From: Gautieria morchelliformis
Taxonomy: Eukaryota; Basidiomycota; Agaricomycetes; Gomphales; Gomphaceae
DNA: 64,000 bases
Direction of reading: 5' to 3'
Assembly (NCBI GenBank): GCA_015179125.1
Contig: WHVA01000058.1
Span: 248,001 to 312,000, forward strand
Position numbers and translations under genes: made by a program. The notes beneath the pieces were generated by a model, which had not been told where the DNA came from, did not search any database, and saw only the letters and a program-made list of their open reading frames with translations. Each line of letters begins with the position of its first letter. Position 1 is the stretch's first letter. Below are positions 31,166-41,511 of the stretch, piece by piece.

Positions 31166-32050
31166 GGGACACAACGCTTGTTAGCGAGGTGAGCGGCAGA
31201 GCACATCATTCCACTTCAGTCAAGGATCTGCCAGCTTCGCGAAGCTGATACGCAGAACGAGAACCCATCAACGCGAAACACACCTTCTGCTTCTCGCCAC
31301 GTGCATGATTCAATCTCCGACGTAGTCACCCACACGGACCCACGACCATCGCCCGCCCGACCGAGTGACAATTAGATGACTCGCCGGACCTTTGCGCCAT
31401 GTCTCACTGCAGTGAACAGTTGATGTTCGCGTAGCAGAGCTAGCACTCTACGCGTTCTTTGACGTGGAACTCAGCGTAATCCGCACCCCAGCACGCGGAT
31501 CCGGATACGCCCCTGAGCTCACGGCCGACATGCCTGGCCCCTCTCCCGCTTGCTCGCGTTGCACCTCCGGCGCGGTGACTGTGAGCAACCCAGTGTGCAC
31601 CCGATGTGTGGTTATCGGTGCGTTTCCTTGCGTTTTCTTTCTGTTTTTTTTTGTTTTCCTGTGTTTGCTTTGATATTGTGTGTAGGGATCACTCTTATGC
31701 CGTCATTTCCTGGTCATGCTGCCCTTCGTGTGCATTTAGCTCCCCCCTGACGCGCAAGAGACTAGTGCTGTCGCTACTACATACGTTGCCGTCGGTCCCT
31801 GAGCCGTTGACCTCTGGAGGACTAGATCGTCAGGTTTCCACTCTTCCCTTGAATCCGCAATCTAAGCTGTGGTCGCGTATGTTATTGACATACGCGGTTG
31901 TGAGAGAATGGCTTTTTAAGTACTTCTACGTCACGCGTCTCTGTGGTTCTGATGGCTAGACAGGGAGAGACATGGAGGCGCAAGTGAACAGCAGCACGAT
32001 ATTGGCTACGTGACGATGGAAGCAATACTTATTAATAAACAATTATACAC
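31165..32050 (+). repeat. C spacer with Pol III-like head and T-run
   Basis: Opposite in direction to the neighbouring A and B genes. The head has 'acaacgcttgttagc', the palindrome AGCTTCGCGAAGCT and a 'gattcaatctcc' box. It is followed by a short basic ORF, a T9 run at about 31644-31652, then 'gtcatttcctggtcatgc' and the tail 'gaggcgcaagtgaacagcag'. The same order recurs at 40594-41510 and, inverted, at 58835-59750. Confidence 0.7.
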
Positions 32051-32051
32051 G

Positions 32052-34059
32052 TTACCCCGAGTCCTTCCTATTCTCCTCACTAATATCTACCCATATAACT
32101 TTTGCGAGCATATAACCAGCGCCATCCTCGTCCTTTACCTCCCCAGCGCCACCCTCGTCCTTAACCTCCTCAGCACCACCATCATCCTTTACTTCACCAT
32201 CCTCGTCCTTTACCCCATCAGCACCACCATCATGGTTTACCACTCCAGCACCATCCTTGTCCTTTGTATTCTCAGCGCTAGCCACGTCCTTTACCTTTAC
32301 CACCATCGCAGTCTCATCAGTCACCGCCGTCCCCTGTGGAAGGTTCTCCCGGCACGAAGTGTGTGTAATGTGGCGCAGGACAGAATCTATCCGCGCCAAA
32401 AGCATCGGGCGTGTTCCCGCACAGGTACCGGACGTCGTGGTGCGTCAGTATGTGCCGCTTCGCCTCCTCCTCGCGGCCGGAGTCTTTGGTACAATTTTTG
32501 AAACTACACTTCCACCGCCATTTTCCTTCAGCTGAGGCCTTTTCGGGGAGCTGGACCTTGCATTCTATCGTGGATCCCCCGCGGAGGCGCTCGAGCTCTT
32601 CCGCAGTCAAGATGACTGGTGCGCGTCTGCCATCCCCGGTAGGTCGAACGGTCTTCCCTTTCGGCTTATGAACCCTGTCGTGGTGGGTGGTAGACTGGCC
32701 TCTAAGGGCAGGCATGCGGCGGGCTGGCCCCGGGGTTGTGTGTGTGGGGGATTTTGGGGAATGTCCCCGGACTCGTCGTCGGAGGCCTCCTCGGGCTGGG
32801 CAGCTGCTGCACGACCCCGCCTCAGCGTGGCAAGTCCCTCAAGGACGGCTGCCTGGCTGCGATCCTTGACAGCTCGTATCTTCTGTCTGGGCTTGGGCTT
32901 GGGCGGGGGCGTGTGCGCAGTCGCCCCCGATTCCTCGACGGTGGTGTCCGCATGGTCTGCGCGAACGCGCGTTCGCGTCCAGGAGGTCTGACGCGTGGCT
33001 GCGCGTCTGAGACCGTTGAGGTCTGGTACGGTTGGGGTGGCGAAACGAGGGCGGTGGGTGGGAGGGTGGGACTGAGGTGTGAAGCGGGATGGCACCGGGA
33101 GTGTGTAGGGAGGGGGCGGCGGCGGCGGCTGTGCAATGTCGCCGCGTTCCTCCTCGTCGTTGCCGTTGTCGGGTGGTGGCCCATCCGCTGGGGCAGATGG
33201 TGTGTAAGGTGGCAATGGAGGTGACCCCGGGCGGAGCTCGTACGGGGACGGCTGTGGAATGACGCCGCGGTCCTCCTCGTAGGTGTTGTTGCCAGGTTGT
33301 TGCCCATCCGCTGGGGCCGAAATTGGACCGGTGGGGAGGGGAGGTGACCCTGGGCGGGGCTCGTACGGGGCCGGCTGTGGATTGTCCCTACGCACTTCTT
33401 CCTCCATCAATGAGGGGACGGAGGATGCGGCGAGTGAAGCCTGTTCAGGGGGAGTCGGGGCCGCAACTTCTACATCGATGGCATCCGAGAAATCGGAAGG
33501 GAGCAGCGTCAACGGCGAGTCTTCGGGGCTTGTAGTTCCGAGGGGAACGGGCTCCTGGTGTGGCTCAGACGCCTCGCTCGCCTCAGACTCCTCCACCGCC
33601 TCAAACTGCTCGTTCGCCTCAAACTGCTCGCTCGCCTTATGCGGAACCAACGTGATGTGATCAGCAATGGGGTATCTAAGGACGTTGTATAACTCACAAT
33701 TTCGCCCGACCAGTTTGTCGAAGCCTCTTCCGCCATCGAATCCTCTTCCCCATTGAATCCTTTTCCTCCATCACGGGAGAGAGGCCAGACGGGACGTCTG
33801 TCACCCGCGATGGGCCACATAAGAGGAGGCCCTGTAGATAATCCCTCGTGGCCGTGTTCTCCCTTAAGTAAGGCTTGAATGCGCTCTCACACTGATAAGC
33901 AACAGGGAGGCAAATGAGCTGAGTGAGGTGGAAAGAACGCAAGTCACTCACGGAGCATGTGCGGGAAGTGGCATACGTTGGGCGGAATATGTTCGCCCCA
34001 AGGCCGGATGACGCACCGTTGGCTGAGGATGCGCAGAGGCAATGCGTGTCGACGTTCAT
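32052..34059 (-). pseudogene. B gene, inverted-array copy (zinc-finger protein)
   Basis: Exon 1 starts at ATG 34059 (MNVDTHCLCASS) and ends at a GTGAGT donor (33951). A 60-bp intron and exon 2 (33891-33698, CESAFKPYLRENTATRDYL) follow. One G is missing from a G-run in exon 2, and the acceptor of intron 2 reads CCG instead of CAG. Exon 3 is open for 347 codons (33650-32607) with Glu/Pro repeats such as YEPRPGSPPLPTGPISAPAD. The frame shifts near 32700 into the linker and finger 1 (CSFKNCTKDSGREEEAKRH), and again near 32390 into RIDSVLRHI. The tail is a repeat of VKDEGGAGE-type units (32090-32290). Nuclear DNA binding is a reasonable guess from the fingers. This copy is broken. Confidence 0.72.
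32090..32300 (-). repeat. Variable tandem repeat in the B tail
   Basis: About 210 bp of imperfect 30-36-bp units that encode Lys/Asp/Gly/Ala-rich repeats. It sits at the same place as the ETLRVVKE-type repeat in the 58-kb copy, but the unit sequence is different. Confidence 0.7.
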
Positions 34060-35350
34060 GGGGTGGGAGGAAGTAGAGGGACGACGAGGATTCCATGTTA
34101 CATTAAATTACTTATACATATGGGCAGACAAGGGGAATTCGCGAATACAGTTCTGTGGACTAAATGAGACTGATGGTTCCGACGTGATGGCCATCAGTCC
34201 ACAAAAACTGTTTTGCGTTTGGACCTAAATGGTAATTGCCTCCGTGGCGCCGGTTGTCTACGAGGTCCACGTAAGAACTTGAGGCAACGGCAGCTCACGT
34301 GCATCTGGGTTTATAGGAGCTGCAACGTTGAGCGAGGCTTTGTGTGGGCGCAGTGCCAAGGGCGAGTGGTACTTGCGAAGAAGATCAAAGGGTGCGCCGA
34401 TCGGCTGGGAATGATACGACATTAGCTGAGCGCTTAGATTTGAGATAGCTAGGATGTACCGGACGAAAATACATATGCTCGCTTAGCCCGCTTCTCTCGA
34501 GAAGCTTTCATTCAGAGTCCGCTGCCGACGCCTGTTATTCAATCGTAAGGATGACGTAATGGGGCTCGACCCGGCCGCCGTTGTCCACGGACGCGTCATT
34601 GACGCGTCCATTGTGGCGACTGCAGGGATGTCCAGTTTATGTGGGCGGAGGGGTCTTGTCTGAAGACGCTACTAGTTGCAGGGGTGTGGGGACTCCGACC
34701 TAGACCTGGATACTGCCATACTCTGCTGCTGCATCTTATTGTTATTGCTGTTATCGCACCACTAACGTTTTTCCGACAGTAACAGCCGCATCTCCCTCCT
34801 TCCCACGCTGCTAGACTCCCCCGTGCTCACGGGCCTCCACTGGAGTCCGCTCGTGCACGGTGCAACGCAGCGCGATCTAAGGGCATGTGGATGCGTTGGG
34901 GGAATCTGAGTGATCGGTCTGACGCGCATGCCCAGTGAGATGGACAACGACGTGCGTGGAGCCCAGACCGCCCCGCAGGCATGGGCGGGGCAGCAGAGCC
35001 GCCGCACGACGCAGACTCCACGCATTCCTCACCGTGGAGCACGCGGACCTGGCAGATACGTCCCTCGCGGCCAACACGCCCGCTCCCCCCGCCCGCTTGC
35101 TCGCGTTGCACCAGCGACGCGGCGACTTTTGAACAGCACCACGCACACCTCGCGGGGTACAGCGCGGGGTGGCAGGGCGGTAACGAAGCGGGGGTGTCCG
35201 GAATCCGTGGCTTTTCTTGCCTCTCGCGTCCTCATTTCCTGGTCATGCCACGCCTCTGGTACTTCTCGCCTGGTTTTTTTTTTCGCTTTCCTCGCCGCGC
35301 CTCATTGTTCCACATCTTCGACTTACTCTTCTGTACCTCCTCGCTTGTCA
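34060..35350. other. B-A spacer with C-like sequence
   Basis: About 1.3 kb similar to 55500-56950 and 60742-61960 (inverted). It holds the B upstream region ('tacatatggg', 'cagtttttgtgg'-like blocks), two perfect or near-perfect dyads (34493-34508 and 34589-34609) and a C-like segment with a T10-12 run at about 35275 and 'ctcatttcctggtcatgcc' at 35234. Frames such as 34910-35400 span it, but none is conserved across copies. Confidence 0.6.
34589..34609. promoter_or_regulatory. Conserved palindrome with two ACGCGT boxes
   Basis: GGACGCGTCA, one base, then TGACGCGTCC. It is also perfect at 61496-61516 and degraded near 56377-56396. ACGCGT is the MluI cell-cycle box bound by MBF-type factors in fungi. 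The position upstream of B suggests control of B, but this is inference. Confidence 0.5.
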
Positions 35351-35351
35351 T

Positions 35352-36073
35352 TCATTCAGGTGGCTGCTCTGTCCCAGTTCTTTCTGTCGGTTGTACTTCT
35401 GGAAGACCCAGAAAATAGTGTTGCCAAAGTATTGGCAGGAAAGTGGGGGGCGGGGGTGGCTGAGGAATGCCCCCTGATTCCTCGTCGTATTCCTCTCCGG
35501 ATGGCTCCTCGTAGGTGTCGTCGTCCGACGGCGGCTGGGGAAAGTCGCCAGATTCCTCCTCAGAGGTGTCTTCGTCGGCGTCGTCCGTTAGTTTCCCATC
35601 CGCTTGGGGGTGGGATGGTCCAGCCGTGGGCGGAACGAGGTCGGATTTCTTGTCCGAAATGTCCCCGTCGGCTGGGTGCCCATCCGCTGGGGCCAGCCTA
35701 CACGAACGCAGGGGAGGGCCTGACTGGGCGACCAGCTTGATCAATCAAGGATCGAACAATCGCCGCTGCGATCCTTGAGAGCTCGTGTCTTCTCTTGTGC
35801 TTGTGCTGGGGCTTCTGCGAAATCTCCCAGATTCCTCGTCGGCCGTGTCGTCGCGCGGAGGCGTTCAAGTTGAGGAATGATGCCGGGCTCCTCGTCGGAG
35901 GCCGGATTCCTTGTCGGAGGGTGGGTGGCTTTTAGCGTAGGTGGATGCCGCAGATACGGTTTGACTGCTCGTAAAGACTGAAAAGTAGGTGAACTACTGA
36001 GTGAGATGCGAGGAGCGGACTCAAGTGACTTGTGTTGGAGTAACAGACACGTGACTACCCGCGCGTGATGCAA
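35352..36073 (-). pseudogene. A gene, inverted-array copy
   Basis: An intron acceptor (TTTTCAG) precedes SLRAVKPYLRHPPTLKAT, which parallels the exon-2 start of B (CESAFKPYLRE). After a frame break near 35900, 35744-35352 encodes an acidic, Pro-rich part: PADGDISDKKSDLVPPTAG, then DEDTSEEESGDFPQPPSDD and PSGEEYDEESGGIPQPP. It ends FLGLPEVQPTERTGTEQPPE. No fingers follow. Exon 1 is altered relative to the 60-kb copy. The role is unknown. It is a paralogue of B by shared intron, exon start and repeats. Confidence 0.62.
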
Positions 36074-36244
36074 GCTCGTTTGTTCTCTATATTTAGGTAT
36101 ATGCGTCTCTGTTATGAGACACCCCTTTTGTTTTCTCTTTTATTCAAACAATAGCAATAGAAACTATAAGTAACGATAGTTAGGACCGCTCTCCTCACTC
36201 GTTTGACACGCCATCGCGTCCAAACAGAGATTACTGTATCGGTT
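36074..36244. other. Short AT-rich stretch upstream of A
   Basis: 171 bp between A and the Copia LTR, without a gene. It is probably part of the A upstream region, separated from the C head by the Copia insertion. Confidence 0.4.
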
Positions 36245-36411
36245 TGTTGCGCGCAGGACTGAGTTCGAAGGGAAAAGTGATAGGATTACTATCTGCTCAG
36301 TGAGTATCTAACAGTACGTACCTGAGTTCGAAGGGAAAAGTGATAGGGTTTCCCTTCGAACTCAGACTACTATATTGGTCGACTGCGTCACGTGACCTCG
36401 CACGAGCAACA
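36245..36411 (-). repeat. 3' LTR of Copia copy 2, with hairpin
   Basis: 167 bp. It contains a perfect inverted repeat: 17-bp arms at 36322-36338 and 36349-36365 with a 10-nt loop, plus an extra direct copy of one arm at about 36259-36275. Confidence 0.93.
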
Positions 36412-36433
36412 CACCCCCCTGACGCGGTCAACC

Positions 36434-37725
36434 TCAGAAGAGTCCCATGGCTCGTCTATGCCGTTCCACTGACTCGCGAGGCAGCGCTTTGGTCAGCAGA
36501 TCCGCTGGCATATTATTCGTGGGTACGTAGCCGATCTGAATGACTTTATGAGCGACTTTCTCTCGCAGCCAGAAGTACCGGATATCCAGGTGTTTCATGC
36601 GTCCATGATGTTCGGGATTTTTGGCAACAGAGAGAGCAGACTGGTTGTCAATGAATAGGTGAGACGGTCCTTCGACTTTTGCGTTAAGCTCATCTAATAG
36701 GTTCCGTAACCAGACGATCTCGGTTCCTGCCAGGACCGATGCAACGAATTCAGCCTCGGTTGTGGACAAGGTAACGATATTCTGCAATTTGCTGGCCCAG
36801 CTAGCGGCTCCGGTTCCGATCTTTGTGAGGAATCCGGAGGTCGACCGACCGTTGTCCGGGTTTCCTCCGTGGTCAGCGTCAGTCCATGTTTGGAATGACC
36901 TGGCTGATAGATCGGGCGCGTATGTGAGTGCTAGGTCGATTGTCCCTTGTAGGTAGCGCAAGAGATGTTTTACTGCCGTCCAGTGTGTCGGGCCTGGGTT
37001 TGAGTTAAATCGTGCGAGGCGTCCAACAGCGTAAGCGATATCCGGGCGAGTTGCGATAGCTAAGTAATTCAGCACTCCAACCCCATTTAGGTAGGGCACA
37101 TGCTTCATTTCCTCCATCTCTTCCGGTGTTGATGGTCCCATGGCAGAGCTCAAATTCGGACCTGGGGCCATAGGTGTGAATACAGGTCGGCAATCCGACA
37201 TCTGGAACCGATCAAGGAGTTCTTGAATATACTGCTTTTGTGAGAGCCTTAGTGTTTTCTGTGTGCGATCATACTCCACTTCTACGCCTAGCAGTGATGT
37301 TGTCAGGCCCAGATCCTTCAATTTGAAGATTTCGCTTAGTTTGCTTTTGACCTGGTCCAGTTCCGGCTTCAAGTCTGATACTAGGGTTAAATCATCGACG
37401 AAAACGGGTATGATGACCTTGGTGGTATCGCTCATCCAGATATAGACGCTTGGCGCAGATTGAAGCCGCTTGAATCCCATGCTCTCCAACACAGTCCCAA
37501 GTCGTTCGTACCACAATCTTCCACTCTGCTTCAGTCCGTACAGTCCTCTCTTCAGTCTACATACCCAGTTCTGATCCCCCTTGATGATAGCCCTCCGGTT
37601 GCTGCATATATATTTTTGCGTCATCGTCAAGTACTCCATTCAGGTAAGCGTTCGATATGTCTACAGATTCGATGTGTGCTCCCTGAAGCGCTCCCTGAGC
37701 TAATATTGTGCGCAGGGCTGCCCAT
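36434..37725 (-). pseudogene. Copia copy 2 RT and RNase H
   Basis: After the frameshifts near 37725 and 37590, RT goes on with RLKRGLYGLKQSGRLWYERL and the catalytic FVDDLTLV (37390 region), then LKDLGLTTSLLGVEVEYD. RNase H has WTDADHGGNPDNGRSTSG, STTEAEFVASVLAGTE, DNQSALSVA, RMKHLDIRYF and PADLLTKALP. The 401-codon frame 37639-36434 is intact and ends 23 bp from the 3' LTR. Only one or two indels separate this copy from an intact polyprotein. Confidence 0.92.
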
Positions 37726-39823
37726 TGTGGGTAGGAGCAAAGACTTCGTCGTAGTCAATCCCTGGTCGTTGAGTATATCCCTTTGCTACCAGACGGCTCT
37801 TGTATTTATCTAGAGAGCCATCTGAATGGAGCTTGATTCGGAAGACCCACCGAGAGCCAATGGCTTTCTCTCCAGGCAGTAGTTTTACCAGTTCCCACAT
37901 CCCATTGTCCAGGAGGGCTTGGATTTCTGCATCTGTTGAGTTCTTCCACATTGGTGCATCGGAGCGTCGCATTGCTTCGGCGAATGTTTTAGGTACGCGA
38001 TCATTTTTTATTGTCACATTCAGTGCCGCTCTGATAACGCACGGTGAAATCATGTTTGTATCAGTGGTGTCTGATCCATCATAGATGAATTCTAGGGCCT
38101 GAATGACTGAAGCGTTGGCTGCTGCACCCCCCTCAGGGCCTGGCTCGTCATGATCAGGAGGGGGTCGAGGTCGGAGGAAGGGGTCGTGGAGGTGACGGTA
38201 ATCGATGCGGGCGGTTGTCCTACTGGAGCGGTGGGGTGGTGGGTCAGGGTCGGCTGGTGGGTCAGGGTCAGCTGGTGGGTCAGGGTCAGCTGGAGGGTCA
38301 GGGTCAGCTGGTGGGTCAGGGATGGCTGGAGGAGGATTTGGAGCGGCTGGCGGGTCAGGTACAGCCTGTGGGCCGGGATTCACAGGGAGTTCAGCATCTT
38401 GGTCTGGCTGTCTTTCTGGTGGAGCTGCAATCTGGTCAGGAAGTAAAGTGGGTGGTAGAGATGATTCAATGGCATTTCTAGTCATGGTGAGGCCTGGGAA
38501 TTCGGATTCATCGAAGATGACGTCTCGAGATATGAGGATACGTTTTGTGATAGGGTCCAAGCAGCGCCAACCCTTATAACCGTCCTCAAAACCAAGGTAA
38601 ATGCATTTGCGAGATCTGGGTTGCAGTCCTGTTCTCTCATCCTTTTGCACGTGGACATAGGCAGTGCATCCAAAAGTACGTAGCATCCCGAGGTTTGGTT
38701 TGTAGCCAAACCAGGCCTCATATGGGGTTTTGTCTACAAGTGCGGAGGTTGGAGTGGCGTTGATGATCCGAACCAATATTTTCAGGGCTTCTCCCCACAT
38801 CGACGCTGGTAGATGGGCTTGCTGTAGTAGTGCGACCGTTCCTTCAATGAGGGTTCGATTCGTCCGTTCTGAGATCCCGTTCTGCTGTGGTGTGCCCTTC
38901 GTAGTACGTTCGTGAAGTATACCTCGGTGCTGGAAATGCTGGTCCCACTTATGACCTATATATTCCCCGCCTTTGTCATCTCTGAAACGCTTCACTCTCA
39001 AGTTTAACTGGTTTTCCGCTAGTGCTTCGAAGGCTCGGTAGGCATCGAATGCCTCATCCTTTGTCTTCAGGAGATAAACAGTCCTGTACCTCGTGCAATC
39101 GTCCGTGAAAGTGATCCAGTATCGGTATCCTGATGGTGTGCGGACTGGGAGAGGCCCGTGTACGTCTGAGACAACGAGATTGAGTGGGTTGGATGCTCGG
39201 CTATCACTCCTCTTTGGAAATGGGTTGCGGTGTTGCTTCGCAGCAATACACGGTTCACAGATATGGGGAATGGTCGCATCTGAATTTAAATGTATTCCGT
39301 CGACCATGCCACTCTCTAAAAGCTTCTCCAGCCATGCCTGTCCGATGTGTGCTAGTCGTCTGTGCAATAATGGTCGGTCTACAATGGGTGAAGAGGTGGT
39401 AAGAGCCAGTTCTTGATTTGGGATTGTGTTCCCAGTTAAGAATCCCGTCCTGTTCCGTACTGTGGCACAGAAGCGCAGTTTGTTATCCTGGATGAATGAT
39501 ATGCGGCTGTTCACAATGCAGACTGTGAAGTTATGGTGTGTGGTAAGGTGGAGGGCCGCGAGTAGGTTGTTCTGTAGTGCAGGTACATGTAGAACTTGCG
39601 AGAACAAGATACTTTGCGCCGCTTTCCCATCAATGATGGGAGAAAATAGTACCTGCCCTCGCCCGGCTGAGTACACTATTTCATTCGTTGCCAGCCGGAT
39701 GGGTACTCTGTAGTGCTCATAATTCCGTAGCCAATGACGGTGAGGGGTCATGTGGCTAGTGGCCCCTGTGTCCGTGTTCCAACACAGGTCGGCGTCTCCG
39801 CTGGTTGGTGATGAGCGCAAGGG
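37700..39823 (-). pseudogene. Copia copy 2 protease, integrase and RT start
   Basis: In phase with gag after one TGA. Protease NTDTGATSHMTPHRHW. GAG-pre-integrase HRRLAHIGQAWLEKLL with CEPCIAAK. Integrase core SDVHGPLP, FTDDCTRYRTVYL, FRDDKGGEYIG and TPQQNGISERTNRT. C-terminal ASMWGEALK and TPYEAWFGYKP. A Pro/Asp-rich linker of tandem PPADPD units is next, then RT start WELVKLLPGEKAIGSRW and RPGIDYDEVFAPT. A frameshift near 37725 moves the continuation (GAHIESVDISNAYLNG, with a catalytic Asp) to another frame. Confidence 0.92.
38230..38340 (-). repeat. 18-bp tandem repeat in Copia pol
   Basis: About six units of 'ggtgggtcagggtcagct' encode PPADPD repeats in the disordered linker between integrase and RT. 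Such tracts change length easily without harming the enzyme. Confidence 0.85.
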
Positions 39824-40408
39824 TCATAGATTCGCATTTCTGGCGAGCTCCTCTGTGGTACCACTTGACATGCTCTCTTTCACTCGCTTCGCATTCTGCC
39901 TCCTCGGCAATCGTGCTTCCTCATTTCTTCGTGTTGGTTTGAGGCACGGGTGAGCGAGCCGGCATTTTTCCGCTGAGTGGCCTTGTCTTCTGCATACTGT
40001 GCATGCTGTAGTATTCCATTTTTCTATGGACGTGGGTGAGGACGCTTGTCGCTTCAGGTTTTCGTTTCCTGTGGCGACAGTGTTTCGATTGAGGTTGCTA
40101 CTCTTTAGCTTTTTCCACATTTCAAAGGGATTTTCCATGATGTTCTCGACGTGGGCGTATTGTGTCGGAGCGAGGGATTCGAGTATGATGCCAGCGGCCT
40201 CCTCCCTCTTCAGGAGCCATTTCTCAGCTTCTCTTGCGTCCATCGGCCTTTCGAGGTCTTCGGTGACTATTTGCCATGCGTCTACTGTTACGAGTTTCTC
40301 CTGCATTTCAGTTGCCCAGGTATCGTAATTCGTGCCCGTAAGTTTGACGCTTTTCGCGCGACCTTCAGTTTCCGATTTGGGCATACTGAGATTTTTTTCT
40401 TCGATCAT
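39824..40408 (-). CDS. gag: Copia copy 2 Gag
   Basis: I chose ATG 40408 (MIEEKNLSMPKS), the first ATG downstream of the primer site. The frame itself is open further upstream. The body has the UBN2/gag pattern: LTGTNYDTWATEMQEKLV, then WQIVTEDLERP, IILESLAPTQYAHV and PFEMWKKLKSSN. The zinc knuckle is CTVCRRQGHSAEKC, followed by Arg-rich sequence. It ends at a TGA (39824-39826). The pol frame continues in the same phase right after it. Gag of about 194 residues is shorter than in many Copia elements, and part of the capsid may be deleted. Confidence 0.85.
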   Translation of the reverse strand: MIEEKNLSMPKSETEGRAKSVKLTGTNYDTWATEMQEKLVTVDAWQIVTEDLERPMDAREAEKWLLKREEAAGIILESLAPTQYAHVENIMENPFEMWKKLKSSNLNRNTVATGNENLKRQASSPTSIEKWNTTACTVCRRQGHSAEKCRLAHPCLKPTRRNEEARLPRRQNAKRVKESMSSGTTEELARNANL

Positions 40409-40412
40409 AGCG

Positions 40413-40426
40413 CGGGGCCCATAACC
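40413..40426 (-). other. Copia primer-binding site, half-tRNA-iMet type
   Basis: The minus strand reads GGTTATGGGCCCCG immediately after the 5' LTR, the same as in copy 1, although the LTRs are unrelated in sequence. Confidence 0.75.
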
Positions 40427-40593
40427 TGTTGCGCGCAGGACTGAGTTCAAAGGGAAAAGTGATAGGATTACTATCTGCTCAGTGAGTATCTAACAGTACG
40501 TACCTGAGTTCGAAGGGAAAAGTGATAGGGTTTCCCTTCGAACTCAGACTACTATATTGGTCGACTGCGTCACGTGACCTCGCACGAGCAACA
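40427..40593 (-). repeat. 5' LTR of Copia copy 2
   Basis: Same as 36245-36411 except for one base (TTCAAAGGG for TTCGAAGGG). The hairpin arms are at 40504-40520 and 40531-40547. Confidence 0.93.
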
Positions 40594-41511
40594 CAGTTAT
40601 TACGCGATCTTTACAACTTGGAACACAACGCTTGTTAGCCGGGTGAGAGGCAGAGCACAGCATTCCACTTCGGTTGAAGATCTGCCGGCTTCGCGAAGCT
40701 GATAAGCAGAAGCGAGAACCCATCAGCGAGATACCTTCTCGTCACGTGATCAGTTCAATCTGCGACATAGCACCCACACGGACCCATCCCACGACCATAA
40801 TCCCTCACGCCCCGAGATGGAGCTCTAAGCCGGACCCTTGCACCATGTCTAACTGCAGGAACAATCGATATCCGCGGAGCAGACCTAGCACTCTACGTGC
40901 TCTTCGAAGTGGAGCTCAGCGCACTCTGGTGACTCCGCCCGCCAACACGCGGATCCGGATACGTCCCTCCCGGCCGACATGCATTGTCCCATCGCCGCTT
41001 GCTCGCGTTGCACCTCCGACGCGGTGGCAATGACCATCCCTGTGTACACAAAGGCGGGGTGTGTGGTTACCTTGCGTTTTCGGTTTTTTTTTTTTTTTTA
41101 TACTGTGTGGTCGGATCAACTCATATGCCGTCATTTGCTGGTCATGCTGCGCTTCTAATACTTCTCGTACCCACAAGCCCAGGCCCGCCTGCCGCGAATG
41201 CAGGAAGTATGCTGCTGCCACTACATACGTTGCTGTCAGTCCGTGAGGCATCTGCAGGACTAGATCGTCAGGTTTAGACTCTTCCCTTGAATCCGCAGTC
41301 TAAGTCGTGGTCGCGTATGTTATTGACATGCGCAGTTGTGAGAGAATGGCTTTTAACTACTACGTTATGCGTCTCCGTGGTTCTGATGGCTAGACACCGG
41401 GAGACATGGAGGCGCAAGTGAACAGCAGAATGATATTGGCTACATGTCGATGGAAGGAATACATATTAATAAACTAGGCGGGTACACACGTTCGAGTCCT
41501 TTCGACTCTCC
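40594..41511 (+). repeat. C spacer (Pol III-like head, basic ORF, T-run)
   Basis: The head 'aacacaacgcttgttagccgg' starts at about 40621, and 'ggcttcgcgaagctgataagcaga' follows. The 'cagttcaatctgcg' box is near 40752, and a T15 run at about 41083-41097. Between them ATG 40844 opens 62 codons of Arg/Pro-rich sequence (RNNRYPRSRPSTLRALRS). After the T-run come 'gtcatttgctggtcatgc' and the tail 'ggcgcaagtgaacagcag'. It runs opposite to the B fragment that follows. Confidence 0.68.

Larger units (their letters stand above)
36245..40593 (-). mobile_element. Ty1/Copia LTR retrotransposon (copy 2), recent insertion
   Basis: Two 167-bp LTRs (36245-36411 and 40427-40593) start TGTTGC and end GCAACA. 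They differ at one base by hand comparison, so insertion is recent. The flanks CGGTT and CAGTT match in four of five bases, likely a target duplication with one change. The primer site GGTTATGGGCCCC and the G-rich tract (CAGGGGGGTG on the minus strand, next to 36412) are in place. Coding order is gag, protease, integrase, RT, RNase H. It is a different subfamily from copy 1. Confidence 0.94.

Noticed and set aside
34910..35740. 276-codon plus-strand frame opposite A
   Set aside because: It is the shadow of the A gene and C spacer, is Arg/Pro-rich, and is not kept in the 55- and 60-kb copies.
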